DNA of 30,121 bases from positions 1-30,121 of the forward strand of contig CAYNDV010000049.1 in assembly GCA_964396055.1 (NCBI GenBank). Reading direction: 5' to 3'. A program made the position numbers and the translations under genes. How positions within the stretch are numbered: position 1 is the stretch's first letter; every line of letters starts with the position of its first letter. Source of the stretch: CAYJPV01 sp964396055 (GTDB lineage: Bacteria; Acidobacteriota; Vicinamibacteria; Vicinamibacterales; JAKQTR01). This document shows positions 16,919-25,078 of the stretch, piece after piece. The notes under the pieces were generated by a model. The model did no database searches. It was not told where the DNA came from and saw only the letters and a list, made by a program, of their open reading frames with translations.

Positions 16919-18016
16919 TTACGGCAGCGCCAGCACCACGTGCTTGATGCGTTCGCGTTTCCAGGTGTAGGTGATGTGCACCAGGCCGTCCGCGGCCTGG
17001 ATTACGGCCGGGTACGAGTAGCCGGCCGGGTGCGGTTCGTCGTCCAGGGTGGCCACCGTCCGCCAGGTGAGGCCATCGTCCGAGACGGCCACCACGAGCG
17101 GGTGGCGGGGCCCGCCCCAGGCGCCCGGCGGCACGACCGTCGGGTTGTACACGAGCAGGTGCCGGCCGTCCTGCAGCGTGATGGCGTCGGTGCCCGAGTT
17201 CGGGTTGGGTGTCCCGCTCGGCGCCAGGGCCGACCATGTTCGTCCCCGGTCGGATGACCAGGTGGTGGCCAGTCCGCCGTTGCGGGTGCGCAGCAACGCC
17301 TGCAGGCGGCCGTCCTTGTGGAACAGGACGCTGCCCTGGATGGCCTCGAGCGCAGCCGGCCCTTTGTCGAGGGGGCCGACGAACTGCCAGGTGGTTCCCT
17401 GATCGGTGCTGATCTCGAAGTGCGCGCGCCAGCCCGTCGGCGTGCCTTCGGTGCTCGAAGCGCTGAGCCAGGCGCCGTCGGGCAGCACGACCGGCTTGTT
17501 CTTGATCGGGCCGAGCAGGGGCGCGGGCAGCCGGCGCGCCTCGCTCCACGTCCGACCGCCGTCGGCGGAGGTCCGCACCATGCCCCACCACGTCGACGGC
17601 GAGGGGCCCACCTTGTAGAACAGCCACAGCCGGCCGTCAGGGGCCCTGAAGAGCACGGGGTTCCACGTCGGATGCCGCGTGCCGTCGGGCTGCGCCCCGT
17701 TGGCCACCTCCACCGCGTCGGTCCAGCGCCCGTCCTCGTGGCGGGCCACCCAGATGCCCACGTCCGGGGCGCGTTCCTCCGTGCCGCCGAACCACGCGGC
17801 CACCAGGCGCCCGGGCGCCGCCTCGACGATGGTGGACGCGTGACACTGCGGGTACGGCGCCTTCTCGTAGACGAACTCTGCCTTCACGATGGCGAGTTTG
17901 GCCGGGGACTGGGCCGCGCCGCCCCACGGCGCGAGGCACGCCAGCGCGCAGGCGGCGATGGCGAACGCCAGACGGAGGCGCGAGGCGGTCCGGAGGCCGG
18001 AACGTGTGGTCGTCAT
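16919..18016 (-). CDS. Exported sialidase-like BNR/Asp-box glycosidase
   Basis: A 365-residue protein with a signal peptide (1 to about 35, ending GGAAQ) and a six-bladed sialidase propeller. Four Asp boxes are visible: SADGGRTW (150-157), STDQGTTW (203-210), SSDRGRTW (254-261) and SDDGLTW (about 308-314). This fits the BNR/sialidase-1 family, which releases terminal sialic acids or related sugars, though some members act on other glycans. The ATG at 18014-18016 overlaps the symporter stop by 4 bp (ATGA), and an AGGAG lies 10 bases upstream inside the symporter gene, so the two are translationally coupled. The coupling suggests the transporter imports the released sugar. Confidence 0.88.
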   Translation of the reverse strand: MTTTRSGLRTASRLRLAFAIAACALACLAPWGGAAQSPAKLAIVKAEFVYEKAPYPQCHASTIVEAAPGRLVAAWFGGTEERAPDVGIWVARHEDGRWTDAVEVANGAQPDGTRHPTWNPVLFRAPDGRLWLFYKVGPSPSTWWGMVRTSADGGRTWSEARRLPAPLLGPIKNKPVVLPDGAWLSASSTEGTPTGWRAHFEISTDQGTTWQFVGPLDKGPAALEAIQGSVLFHKDGRLQALLRTRNGGLATTWSSDRGRTWSALAPSGTPNPNSGTDAITLQDGRHLLVYNPTVVPPGAWGGPRHPLVVAVSDDGLTWRTVATLDDEPHPAGYSYPAVIQAADGLVHITYTWKRERIKHVVLALP

Positions 18017-19515
18017 GACGGCGGCTTCTCCTTCGTGGCGGCCGTGGCGCGGCCCGCCAGCATCCCGACGGCGACGATCGTCACGGTGCCGAAGACGATG
18101 ATCAGGAACTCGTGAAACGGGCTGCGCCAGGCGGCCGGCCAGGCGGGCCACCGCGGGGAGACGGTCATCCACACGATGACGGCCAGGCCGGCGGTCACGC
18201 CGGCGGCGGCCCCGCGGTTCGAGAGCCGGCGCGGCAGCAGTCCCAGCAGGAAGAGCCCCAGCGTCCCGCCGCCGAAGATGCCGGCGAGGGCCCACCAGGC
18301 ATCCAGCGCGCTCTTCACCGACATCATGGCCAGCGCCATCGCGGTGCCCGCCAGACCCCAGACGAGCGTGGTGGCGCGCAGCAGGCGCAGCGACTGCGCC
18401 TCGCTGGCGTCACGGTTGACGTAGCGGGCGTAGTAGTCGGTCAGGATGACCGTCGCCGACGAGTTGAGGCTGGTCGAGACCGTGCTCATGGCTGCCGCGA
18501 AGATGGCTGCCACCAGCAGGCCCGTGACGCCGGGCGGCAGCACCGCCACGATGAACCACGGAAATACGGAGTCGGCCCGGGCCGGGTCGCGCAGGTCGGG
18601 CGGCAGGGCGTCCGGGTGCGACGTGACGTAGGCGAAGAGCGCCGTGCCGATGAAGAGGAACACGGCGGAGAGCGGCAGGTACGTCAGGCCGCCCAGCCAG
18701 ACGCTCTTGCGCGCCTCCGCGTCGGACTTCGCGGCGATGTACCGCTGCACGAAGTTCTGGTCGATGCCGAAGTTCTGCAGGTTGATGATCAGGCCGTAGG
18801 CGAACACCACCCAGACCGACGGCAGGCCCGGAGCGGTGGCGAGCGTGCCGAGGCTGAACTTGCCGTGGGCCGACGCCAGCGATGCGACCTGCGCGACGCC
18901 CCCCGGCAGTGACGCCACCATGACCACGGCGCACACGATCGCGCCGCCCACGAGCACGACCGTCTGCACGGCGTCCGTGTAGATGACGGCCACGAAGCCG
19001 CCGACCAGGGCATAGAGCGTGACGGTGACACCCGTGACGAGGATCACGGTAGCCAGGTCCCAGCCCAGCAGGGCGGTCATCGGCAGGGCCATCAGGTAGA
19101 GCACGGTGCCCATGCGCGCCAGTTGCGTGAGCAGGTAACACGCGCTGGCGTACGCGCGCGCCCAGGGGCCGAACCGCGCCTCGAGGTGGGTGTAGGCCGA
19201 GAGCTGGCCGTGCCGACGGTAGAAGGGCAGGAACCACCGCACGGCGATCCAGGTGGCCAGCGGGAGCGTGAGGCTGAACACGAAGGGGTTCCAGTCCGAT
19301 GCGTAGGCCTTTGCCGGCAGGGCGAGAAAGGTGATGCTGCTGACATACGTGCCGAGGATCGACAGGCCCGTGAGCCAGCCGGGCAGGGCACGGTCGGCTG
19401 CCGTGTAGCCCTCGACCGAGCGGCTGCGGCGCGAGACCCAGAGCCCGGCGAGGATGGTTGCCGCGAAGTAGGCGGCGAGGACGGCGAGGTCGAGGGCGGT
19501 GAAGTGCGTGGCCAC
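18013..19515 (-). CDS. Sodium:solute symporter (SSS family)
   Basis: A 500-residue integral membrane transporter with about 13 helices, using the sodium gradient for uptake. Typical SSS features include an N-terminal AAYFAATILAGLWVSRRSRS segment, then GLSILGTYVSSITFLALPAKAY (sodium-site helix with the small-residue SSITFL) and the later AAAMSTVSTSLNSSATVI stretch. The start is GTG 19515, since no ATG is available at the N-terminus. A possible -10 TACAAT lies 11 bases upstream on the minus strand. The substrate is inferred from the coupled sialidase gene to be sialic acid or a related monosaccharide; nothing in the protein alone proves it. Confidence 0.92.
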   Translation of the reverse strand: MATHFTALDLAVLAAYFAATILAGLWVSRRSRSVEGYTAADRALPGWLTGLSILGTYVSSITFLALPAKAYASDWNPFVFSLTLPLATWIAVRWFLPFYRRHGQLSAYTHLEARFGPWARAYASACYLLTQLARMGTVLYLMALPMTALLGWDLATVILVTGVTVTLYALVGGFVAVIYTDAVQTVVLVGGAIVCAVVMVASLPGGVAQVASLASAHGKFSLGTLATAPGLPSVWVVFAYGLIINLQNFGIDQNFVQRYIAAKSDAEARKSVWLGGLTYLPLSAVFLFIGTALFAYVTSHPDALPPDLRDPARADSVFPWFIVAVLPPGVTGLLVAAIFAAAMSTVSTSLNSSATVILTDYYARYVNRDASEAQSLRLLRATTLVWGLAGTAMALAMMSVKSALDAWWALAGIFGGGTLGLFLLGLLPRRLSNRGAAAGVTAGLAVIVWMTVSPRWPAWPAAWRSPFHEFLIIVFGTVTIVAVGMLAGRATAATKEKPPS

Positions 19516-19526
19516 GGGCGGGGCGC

Positions 19527-19532
19527 ATTGTA
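19527..19532 (-). promoter_or_regulatory. Possible -10 of the symporter-sialidase pair
   Basis: TACAAT on the minus strand lies 11 bases upstream of the GTG start. No convincing -35 or Shine-Dalgarno is seen, so this is weak. Confidence 0.3.
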
Positions 19533-19619
19533 CACTGCGCGTCGCCGCCCCGCCGCCAGCGGCGGCATCGCGTGAATCCCCGGCGTGCCGTTACTTCGGC
19601 TGGTACGTCGCCAGGGCTC

Positions 19620-21365
19620 CTACCGGCTGAAACCGGCGGTGACCGCCCTCGTCTCCTCCATCCGGACCCGGCATCGCAGGCCGGTGCCCGAACACGAACC
19701 GCTCCAGCCGGCAAAGCGGTCGCCGGCGCCGGGACGGGCCACCAGCGTGACCCATTGCCCGTCCGGGAACTGACCGGAGCACGCGCCGCCGCAGTCGATG
19801 CCAGCCGGGCGGCTCACGACGCTGCCAGTGGCGCCGCCCTCGTTGGCGACGGTCACGTTGAGCGTGCGCGCGATCTCGAAGCGTGCCGTGCACGTACGGT
19901 TGGCACCCACGACCACGGTGCCCGTGGCGCACCCTGCGCCCTGCCAGCCGAGGAACATCGACCCGTCCGCAGGCGTGGGTGTCACGGTGACCGTGCTGCC
20001 GCGGGCGAAGTACTTGACGCACTGGCCCGGGCAGCGGAGGCCCTCCGGGTTGCTGGTGAGGACGCCGGAACCGCCGCCGCGGATGACGAGGGTCAGGCGC
20101 CGCCAGTCGGTGGCGCGGCCGAAACCCGCCACCACCGCGTGCGACCCGTCGATGGCCAACTGGCACGGTCCCAGCCCGACGCAGGCGCCGGTCCAGCCCA
20201 GGAAGACCGATCGCGGCTTCGGGTGGGCGGCCAGCGTCACCACGCCGTCCCGATCGAACACCGCCTGGCAGGCGCTGCCGCAGTCGATGCCGCCGGGACT
20301 GGAGCGCACCGTGCCCTGTTCCGGCGTCGTATTGGCCACGGACAGGCGCGCAGGCAGCGTGTCGCGCAGGGCGGTATACGCCGGCTTGTCGATGAAGCTG
20401 TCGTACGCCGTCGGGTGGGGCGGCTGCCTCCGGCGCGCCAGGCCGTACGGGGCCCACAGGCCCACGTCTTCGATCTCGTAGAAGAACGTGCGCTCCCACC
20501 ACGGCCGCTGCGGCATCGCGTCGAGCACGGCGAGCACCCACTGGCGCTGGGACTCGAGCCCGGCCGGGTCGTCGATGGCGCCCGGCCGCCCGGTCTCCGT
20601 CATCCAGACCGGCTGCGCGTAGCCCTTGTCGACGATCACCTGACGGACACGGTCGAGCACGTGCGGACCCATCTCGTCATACACGTGCCACGAGATGATG
20701 TCGATGTCGACGCCTCTCGCGTCCAGCGCCGCGGCCAGATGGGCGTAGGCGCCGTACCCGTCGGGCGCCGCAATCAGGCACGAAGGACATCCGGCCTGGA
20801 CGCCGTCGATCCCGGGCACCAGGACGTTCGATACCCACTCGTCGACCGACCCCTCGAAGAACCACGAGAATTCCGGCTCGTTCCACAGGCTCCACACCTT
20901 CACCCGGCCGTCGGCGTAGCGGGCAGCGGCGGTCTCCACGAAGGCGCGGTACAACTGGGCCTCCGGCACGTCGTTGTTCGACCCGTCTCCCAGCCGGTTG
21001 CCTGTCGATGCCCACTCAGGCGTGTACCCCACGGTGGCGTAGACGTTCAGGCCCAGGGCGTTGGCTTCGTTGATGACGCGATCCACCCAGTCCCAGTAGT
21101 ACGTCGTCGGCCCGAACTGGACATCCAGCCAGTTGACGTCGATGCGGATCCACGAGACACCCAGTCGCGAGGTGACCAGCAGCACGTCGCCCGGCCAGAT
21201 GTGCTCGCACACGCCAAGCGTGCCGGCATCGATCGCGGCGGCCGGTCGTGGCGGCGCGGCAGACGCACGATCCTGGGTCGGATGGGTTGAAGGGCCGGCC
21301 GTCAGCGAGGTGACAGCCAGGACGGCCAGCAGGGCCGCGGCGGGCAGTCTGGGCGCGATCGTCAC
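19620..21365 (-). CDS. Secreted glycoside hydrolase (GH39/GH5-like, clan A) with three C-terminal beta repeats
   Basis: A 581-residue secreted enzyme. A signal peptide (1 to about 24) is followed by a TIM-barrel glycosidase domain (about 45-350). The acid/base is Glu163 in LWNEPEF and the likely nucleophile is Glu257 in WMTETGRP, the clan GH-A arrangement. Three divergent InlB-type beta repeats follow, each with the pattern PxGIDCG..C....VTLxAxPxxGxxFxGWxG.C and paired cysteines. These repeats usually act in surface attachment or binding. The start is GTG 21365, with GGGAGG 6 bases upstream. It lies upstream of the symporter-sialidase pair on the same strand (104 bp). The glycan is unknown. 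The final codons and stop adjoin a CTGAAG palindrome. Confidence 0.85.
   Translation of the reverse strand: MTIAPRLPAAALLAVLAVTSLTAGPSTHPTQDRASAAPPRPAAAIDAGTLGVCEHIWPGDVLLVTSRLGVSWIRIDVNWLDVQFGPTTYYWDWVDRVINEANALGLNVYATVGYTPEWASTGNRLGDGSNNDVPEAQLYRAFVETAAARYADGRVKVWSLWNEPEFSWFFEGSVDEWVSNVLVPGIDGVQAGCPSCLIAAPDGYGAYAHLAAALDARGVDIDIISWHVYDEMGPHVLDRVRQVIVDKGYAQPVWMTETGRPGAIDDPAGLESQRQWVLAVLDAMPQRPWWERTFFYEIEDVGLWAPYGLARRRQPPHPTAYDSFIDKPAYTALRDTLPARLSVANTTPEQGTVRSSPGGIDCGSACQAVFDRDGVVTLAAHPKPRSVFLGWTGACVGLGPCQLAIDGSHAVVAGFGRATDWRRLTLVIRGGGSGVLTSNPEGLRCPGQCVKYFARGSTVTVTPTPADGSMFLGWQGAGCATGTVVVGANRTCTARFEIARTLNVTVANEGGATGSVVSRPAGIDCGGACSGQFPDGQWVTLVARPGAGDRFAGWSGSCSGTGLRCRVRMEETRAVTAGFSR
19623..19636. 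repeat. CTGAAG-type palindrome, degenerate copy
   Basis: CCGG-CTGAAA-CCGG, a 4-bp GC stem with one inner mismatch. It encodes the last residues of the glycoside hydrolase, immediately before its stop. Confidence 0.55.
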
Positions 21366-21560
21366 ACACCGCCTCCCGCTGGACCACCGGCGGGGGGCGT
21401 CGTGCAGGCGGCGTGTCCAGCGAGCCGCACACTAGCAGAGACTGTCGGGGGACGGCAAGCGGCCGCGGATGGAGAAGCGGCCGCCGGCGTGCCGCGGGGT
21501 CACAACGCGGCGTCCCGGCGTTACGTCTAACATGGACATCGGTCATCCGGAGGACACGCC

Positions 21561-23078
21561 ATGGTCGCTGCGCCGTTTCGCACGCTCACACTGGTTCTGG
21601 GGGTGCTGACGCTCGGGACGCCGCTCGCGGCCGGACCCGGCGGGCAGAAGGCGCCGGGGGCGCGGTCCGCCGGCGTGGTGTCGGATGCTGCGGCGCGCCT
21701 GCAGGCGGGCCTGCCGACGTGGCTGGACGCCGCCATCGTCCCCGGCGCGCAGGTGGCGCTCGTCCAGGGCGGCAAGACCGCCTGGCGCGGGGCGTTCGGC
21801 GTCGCGAACGCCGACACGAAGGTGCCGGTCACCGACGATTCGGTGTTCGAGGCCGCCTCGCTGACCAAGCCGGTCGTTGCCTACGCCGTGCTCAAGCTGG
21901 TGGCGGCCGGTCGCCTCGACCTCGACACGCCGCTCGTGACCTGGCTGCCCGGACCGTACGATGTGGGCGAGAGCGAGCGTTTGAAACAGGTCACCGCGCG
22001 CCACGTGCTCAGTCACTCCGCCGGGTTCCCGAACTGGCGCGCGGCCGGGCGGCCGCTCTCCATCCACTTCACGCCCGGCGATCGGTTCAGCTATTCGGGC
22101 GAAGGCTTCGTCTACCTGGCGGCCGTCGTCGAGCGCATCACGGGCGAGACCACCGAGGCGGTCGTGCGGCGCCTGGTGTTCGAGCCGCTGGGCATGACCG
22201 CCAGCAGCCTCGTCTGGCAGGCGCGGTACGAGACCGCCAAGGTCTTTGGCCACGACCTCATCGGGGCCGTGGCCGGGCGCAACACGCCCTGGCGACCGAA
22301 CGCCGCGGCCAGCCTGCATACCACGGCGACCGACTACGCGCGATTCGTGACCGCCGTCATGCTGGGCCAGGGCCTGCCGCCGGCGCTGGCCGCCGAGATG
22401 CGTCGGCCGCACACCCGGCCCGACGAGCGCGGCATCAACACAGCGACGTTGCCGCCCTCAGGCACGCCGGCGGCCGGGCTGGCCTGGGGCCTCGGCTGGG
22501 GACTCGAGCAGGACGGCGACGGCTGGGCGGTCTGGCACTGGGGCGACAACGGGCCGGCCAAGGCCTTCGTCTATGGCGTGCCGCGCACGCAGACGGCGGT
22601 CGTGGCGTTCTTCGATGGCCACAACGGCCTGGCTGTGGTGCCGGATCTGCTGAGCGCGGTGGTGGGCCCGGCCCCGCGGCCGTCGCTCGCCTGGTTGAAG
22701 ATCGAGCGTCCGTCGCCCGTCTTCTCGGCATTCGTCCGCACGCTGCGCAACGAGGGGGCCGCCCGGGCGATCGAAGGGTATCGTGCCAGCCGGACCGGCG
22801 GCGCCGCTGCGCCGGCCCTGAGCGAGGATCTCGTCAACACGCTGGGCTACGCGCTGCTGCGGCAGAAGAAACTGACGGATGCCGTGGCCGTCTTCGAGCA
22901 GAACGTCGCCGACCACCCCGGCTCGTGGAACGTGTACGACAGCCTCGGCGAAGCCCTGGCAGAAGCCGGGAAAGTCACGGAGGCCATTGCCGCCTACGAA
23001 CGGTCGGTGAGCCTGAATCCCGCCAACGCCGCCGGTACCGAGGCGTTGAAGCGGCTGCGGGCGAAGCCACCGCGATGA
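21561..23078 (+). CDS. Exported beta-lactamase-fold serine hydrolase with C-terminal TPRs
   Basis: A 505-residue serine hydrolase of the beta-lactamase/class C (AmpC-like, PBP4*) family. A signal peptide covers about 1-24. Active-site motifs are SLTK (100-103, nucleophile Ser100), YSG (178-180, Tyr in place of the YxN motif) and HWG (326-328, for KTG). The Ser-x-x-Lys and Tyr mark an esterase, peptidase or beta-lactamase-like enzyme; hydrolysis of antibiotics is not implied. Residues about 418-500 form two TPRs (LGYALLRQKKLTDAVAVFEQ and LGEALAEAGKVTEAIAAYER). ATG 21561 has GGAGG 7 bases upstream. The alpha/beta hydrolase gene follows 73 bp later. Confidence 0.9.
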   Translation: MVAAPFRTLTLVLGVLTLGTPLAAGPGGQKAPGARSAGVVSDAAARLQAGLPTWLDAAIVPGAQVALVQGGKTAWRGAFGVANADTKVPVTDDSVFEAASLTKPVVAYAVLKLVAAGRLDLDTPLVTWLPGPYDVGESERLKQVTARHVLSHSAGFPNWRAAGRPLSIHFTPGDRFSYSGEGFVYLAAVVERITGETTEAVVRRLVFEPLGMTASSLVWQARYETAKVFGHDLIGAVAGRNTPWRPNAAASLHTTATDYARFVTAVMLGQGLPPALAAEMRRPHTRPDERGINTATLPPSGTPAAGLAWGLGWGLEQDGDGWAVWHWGDNGPAKAFVYGVPRTQTAVVAFFDGHNGLAVVPDLLSAVVGPAPRPSLAWLKIERPSPVFSAFVRTLRNEGAARAIEGYRASRTGGAAAPALSEDLVNTLGYALLRQKKLTDAVAVFEQNVADHPGSWNVYDSLGEALAEAGKVTEAIAAYERSVSLNPANAAGTEALKRLRAKPPR

Positions 23079-23151
23079 CGGCTGCCGCCGGGCCACGTGG
23101 CTCCGCACCGCCGCCGGGCGGACCACCCGGGCCTCGTGTTACCCTGCGCGC

Positions 23152-24906
23152 ATGCGCGCGCCGCTCATCGTTCTTGCCATCATCGCCAGCCTGGCCGCCA
23201 CGGCGGCCGGGCAGTACCGCACCCTCAACGACCGTTTCGCACCGCCGGCGTTCCCGTCGCGCGCGGCGTGGGACGCGCGTGCCACGGTCCTGCGCGAGCA
23301 CATCCTCGCGTCGGCGGGCCTGCTGCCCCTGCCCGAGCGACACCCGCTGAAGCCCGTCGTCTTCGACGAGGTCCGGCGCAGCGGCTACCGCGTCGCCAAG
23401 GTGCACTTCGAGAGCCTGCCTGGGTTCCACGTCACGGGGAACCTGTACCGGCCCGACGGCGACGGCCCGTTTCCGGCGGTGCTGTCGGCCCACGGCCACT
23501 GGACCTACGGGCGGCTCGAGAACACGCCGGTGATGTCTGGGCCCGGGCGGGCGATCAGCCTGGCGCGCCAGGGCATCGTCGTCTTCACCTACGACATGAT
23601 CGGCTACAACGACAGCCGCGAGCTGCCGCACACCTTCGACGGGCGCCGCGAGCGGCTGTGGGGCCTGACCCTGGCGGGCCTGCAGCTGTGGAACAGCCTC
23701 CGAAGCCTCGATTTCCTGGAGTCGCTGCCGTACGTGCGGCGGGGGGCGATCGGCATGACGGGCGAGTCGGGGGGCGGCACGCAGACGTTCCTGGCCGCAG
23801 CGGTCGATCCGCGCGTGGCGGTGGCCGTGCCGGTGAACATGATCTCGCTGCACATGCAGGGCGGGTGCCTGTGCGAGAACCTGCCGGGGCTGCGGCTCGA
23901 GACGACCAACGTCGAGATTGCCGCGCTCATCGCCCCGCGGCCGCTGCTGATGGTGTCGGCCACCGGCGACTGGACGAAGGACACGCTCGAGGCCGAGTAT
24001 CCCGCCGTGCGGTCGATCTACGCGCTGATGGGCGCCGAAGACCGCGTGCGCGCCGTGCGCATGACGGCCGAACACAACTACAACAGGGACAGCCGCGAGG
24101 CGATGTACGCCTGGATGGCGCGGTGGCTGCAGCAGGCGCCGGACGCCGCGACGCGCCCGGAGCCGGCGTTCTCGCCCGATCCGCTGCCAGACCTGCTGGT
24201 GTTCCACGGCCGGCCGCTGCCGGACTGGTCCGTCACGCCCGAGGCGCTCGCCGCCGGCTGGGTTGACGCCGCGACGCGGCAACTCGCGACGACGCCGCTG
24301 GCGGTGCGGGCTGCGGCACTGCGGCATGCCCTGGGTCTTCATGCGGAGGTTCCCACGCCCGCGGCATCACCTGCGCCCGTGTCGCGGGCCAGCGGCCGGC
24401 GGGTCGTCCTCACGGCCGGAGACATCGGGACGACCGGCGCAGCGCTCAGGCGGGCCGGCTTCGTCGTCCGGCCCGTGGTCTTCGCGCCGTTCGACGAGAA
24501 GGCCGCCTCGGAGATCCGTCACTTCGAGACCTACAACCGCACCCGCGCGGCACAGCGTGTGGCCGACATCGTGGCGGCGCTGCGCGCCCAGCCGGACGCG
24601 GTGCTCGTCGCCACCGGCGACGAGGCGCTGGCTGGCCTGCTGGCCGCGGCCATCGCGCCGCCCCGTCTGGCCATTCTGGATGTGGGCGGTTTCGACGCCA
24701 CCCGCGACGATGACTACCTCGCGCGGCTTTACGTGCCGGGCCTGCGGCGGGCCGGGGGCCTGCGCACGGCGATGGCACTTGTCGCCGACAGGCTCGTCAT
24801 CCACCACGCCGGCGCGGGGTTCGTCGCGCCGGCCGGCCGTGTCGAACCGCGCCGGTTGAGCGATGCGGACGTGGTGGCGTTGGTCCGCGCCGCAACCCGC
24901 CGGTAA
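23152..24906 (+). CDS. Exported alpha/beta hydrolase (acetyl-xylan-esterase-like)
   Basis: A 584-residue hydrolase with a signal peptide (1-20). The catalytic domain (about 60-325) has the nucleophile Ser206 in TGESGGGT, a probable His308 in AEHNYN, and an acid at Asp273 or nearby. The FESLPGFHVTGNLYRP segment is typical of secreted carbohydrate-esterase-like members. Residues about 370-584 form a second alpha/beta region with FETYNRT, which I know only from related secreted hydrolases and which has no assigned role. A TACCCT hexamer ends 6 bases before the ATG and there is no good Shine-Dalgarno, so it may be leaderless. The exact substrate is unknown. It ends just before a terminator palindrome. 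Confidence 0.83.
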   Translation: MRAPLIVLAIIASLAATAAGQYRTLNDRFAPPAFPSRAAWDARATVLREHILASAGLLPLPERHPLKPVVFDEVRRSGYRVAKVHFESLPGFHVTGNLYRPDGDGPFPAVLSAHGHWTYGRLENTPVMSGPGRAISLARQGIVVFTYDMIGYNDSRELPHTFDGRRERLWGLTLAGLQLWNSLRSLDFLESLPYVRRGAIGMTGESGGGTQTFLAAAVDPRVAVAVPVNMISLHMQGGCLCENLPGLRLETTNVEIAALIAPRPLLMVSATGDWTKDTLEAEYPAVRSIYALMGAEDRVRAVRMTAEHNYNRDSREAMYAWMARWLQQAPDAATRPEPAFSPDPLPDLLVFHGRPLPDWSVTPEALAAGWVDAATRQLATTPLAVRAAALRHALGLHAEVPTPAASPAPVSRASGRRVVLTAGDIGTTGAALRRAGFVVRPVVFAPFDEKAASEIRHFETYNRTRAAQRVADIVAALRAQPDAVLVATGDEALAGLLAAAIAPPRLAILDVGGFDATRDDDYLARLYVPGLRRAGGLRTAMALVADRLVIHHAGAGFVAPAGRVEPRRLSDADVVALVRAATRR

Positions 24907-24908
24907 CG

Positions 24909-24931
24909 AAAAAGGGGCCTGGCCCCTTTTT
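24909..24931. terminator. AAAAGGGGCC palindrome, copy 3
   Basis: The same arms as at 7762 and 8329, here extended by one base pair (AAAAA and TTTTT). It starts 2 bp after the stop codon of the alpha/beta hydrolase and has the form of a Rho-independent terminator. Confidence 0.85.
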
Positions 24932-25007
24932 CGGCGCGGTGTCGTCAGCGGCCCGAGGCCTGCCAGGCCCGCCCCGCGGCGTCCGCGTCACGCACACCGC
25001 ACACCGC

Positions 25008-25042
25008 GCGACGTGCGACGTGCGACGTGCGACGCGTGACGT
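25008..25042. repeat. Five tandem 7-bp units (GCGACGT)
   Basis: GCGACGT three times, then GCGACGC and GTGACGT. The last base overlaps the -35 hexamer of the histidine-kinase promoter, so copy-number change could alter transcription. Confidence 0.8.
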
Positions 25043-25070
25043 TGGCAGCGGCCTGACGGTTGTGCATAAT
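25042..25070 (+). promoter_or_regulatory. Promoter of the histidine-kinase gene
   Basis: TTGGCA (25042-25047) and CATAAT (25065-25070) are spaced by exactly 17 bp, each matching five of six consensus bases. The -10 ends 8 bases before the ATG at 25079 and no Shine-Dalgarno is present, so the mRNA is probably leaderless. Confidence 0.7.
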
Positions 25071-25078
25071 CACGGGCG

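Noticed and set aside
18017..18295. Upstream extension of the sialidase frame
   Set aside because: It lies within the symporter gene, and the signal peptide begins at the ATG at 18016 which forms the ATGA overlap.
19572..21290. Long plus-strand open frame opposite the glycoside hydrolase
   Set aside because: An antisense shadow: no signal, no motifs, while the minus strand shows catalytic Glu motifs and three regular repeats.
21561..23078. Antibiotic-resistance beta-lactamase
   Set aside because: Motifs fit the broad serine-hydrolase family with a YSG variant and TPR fusion; nothing indicates beta-lactam hydrolysis.
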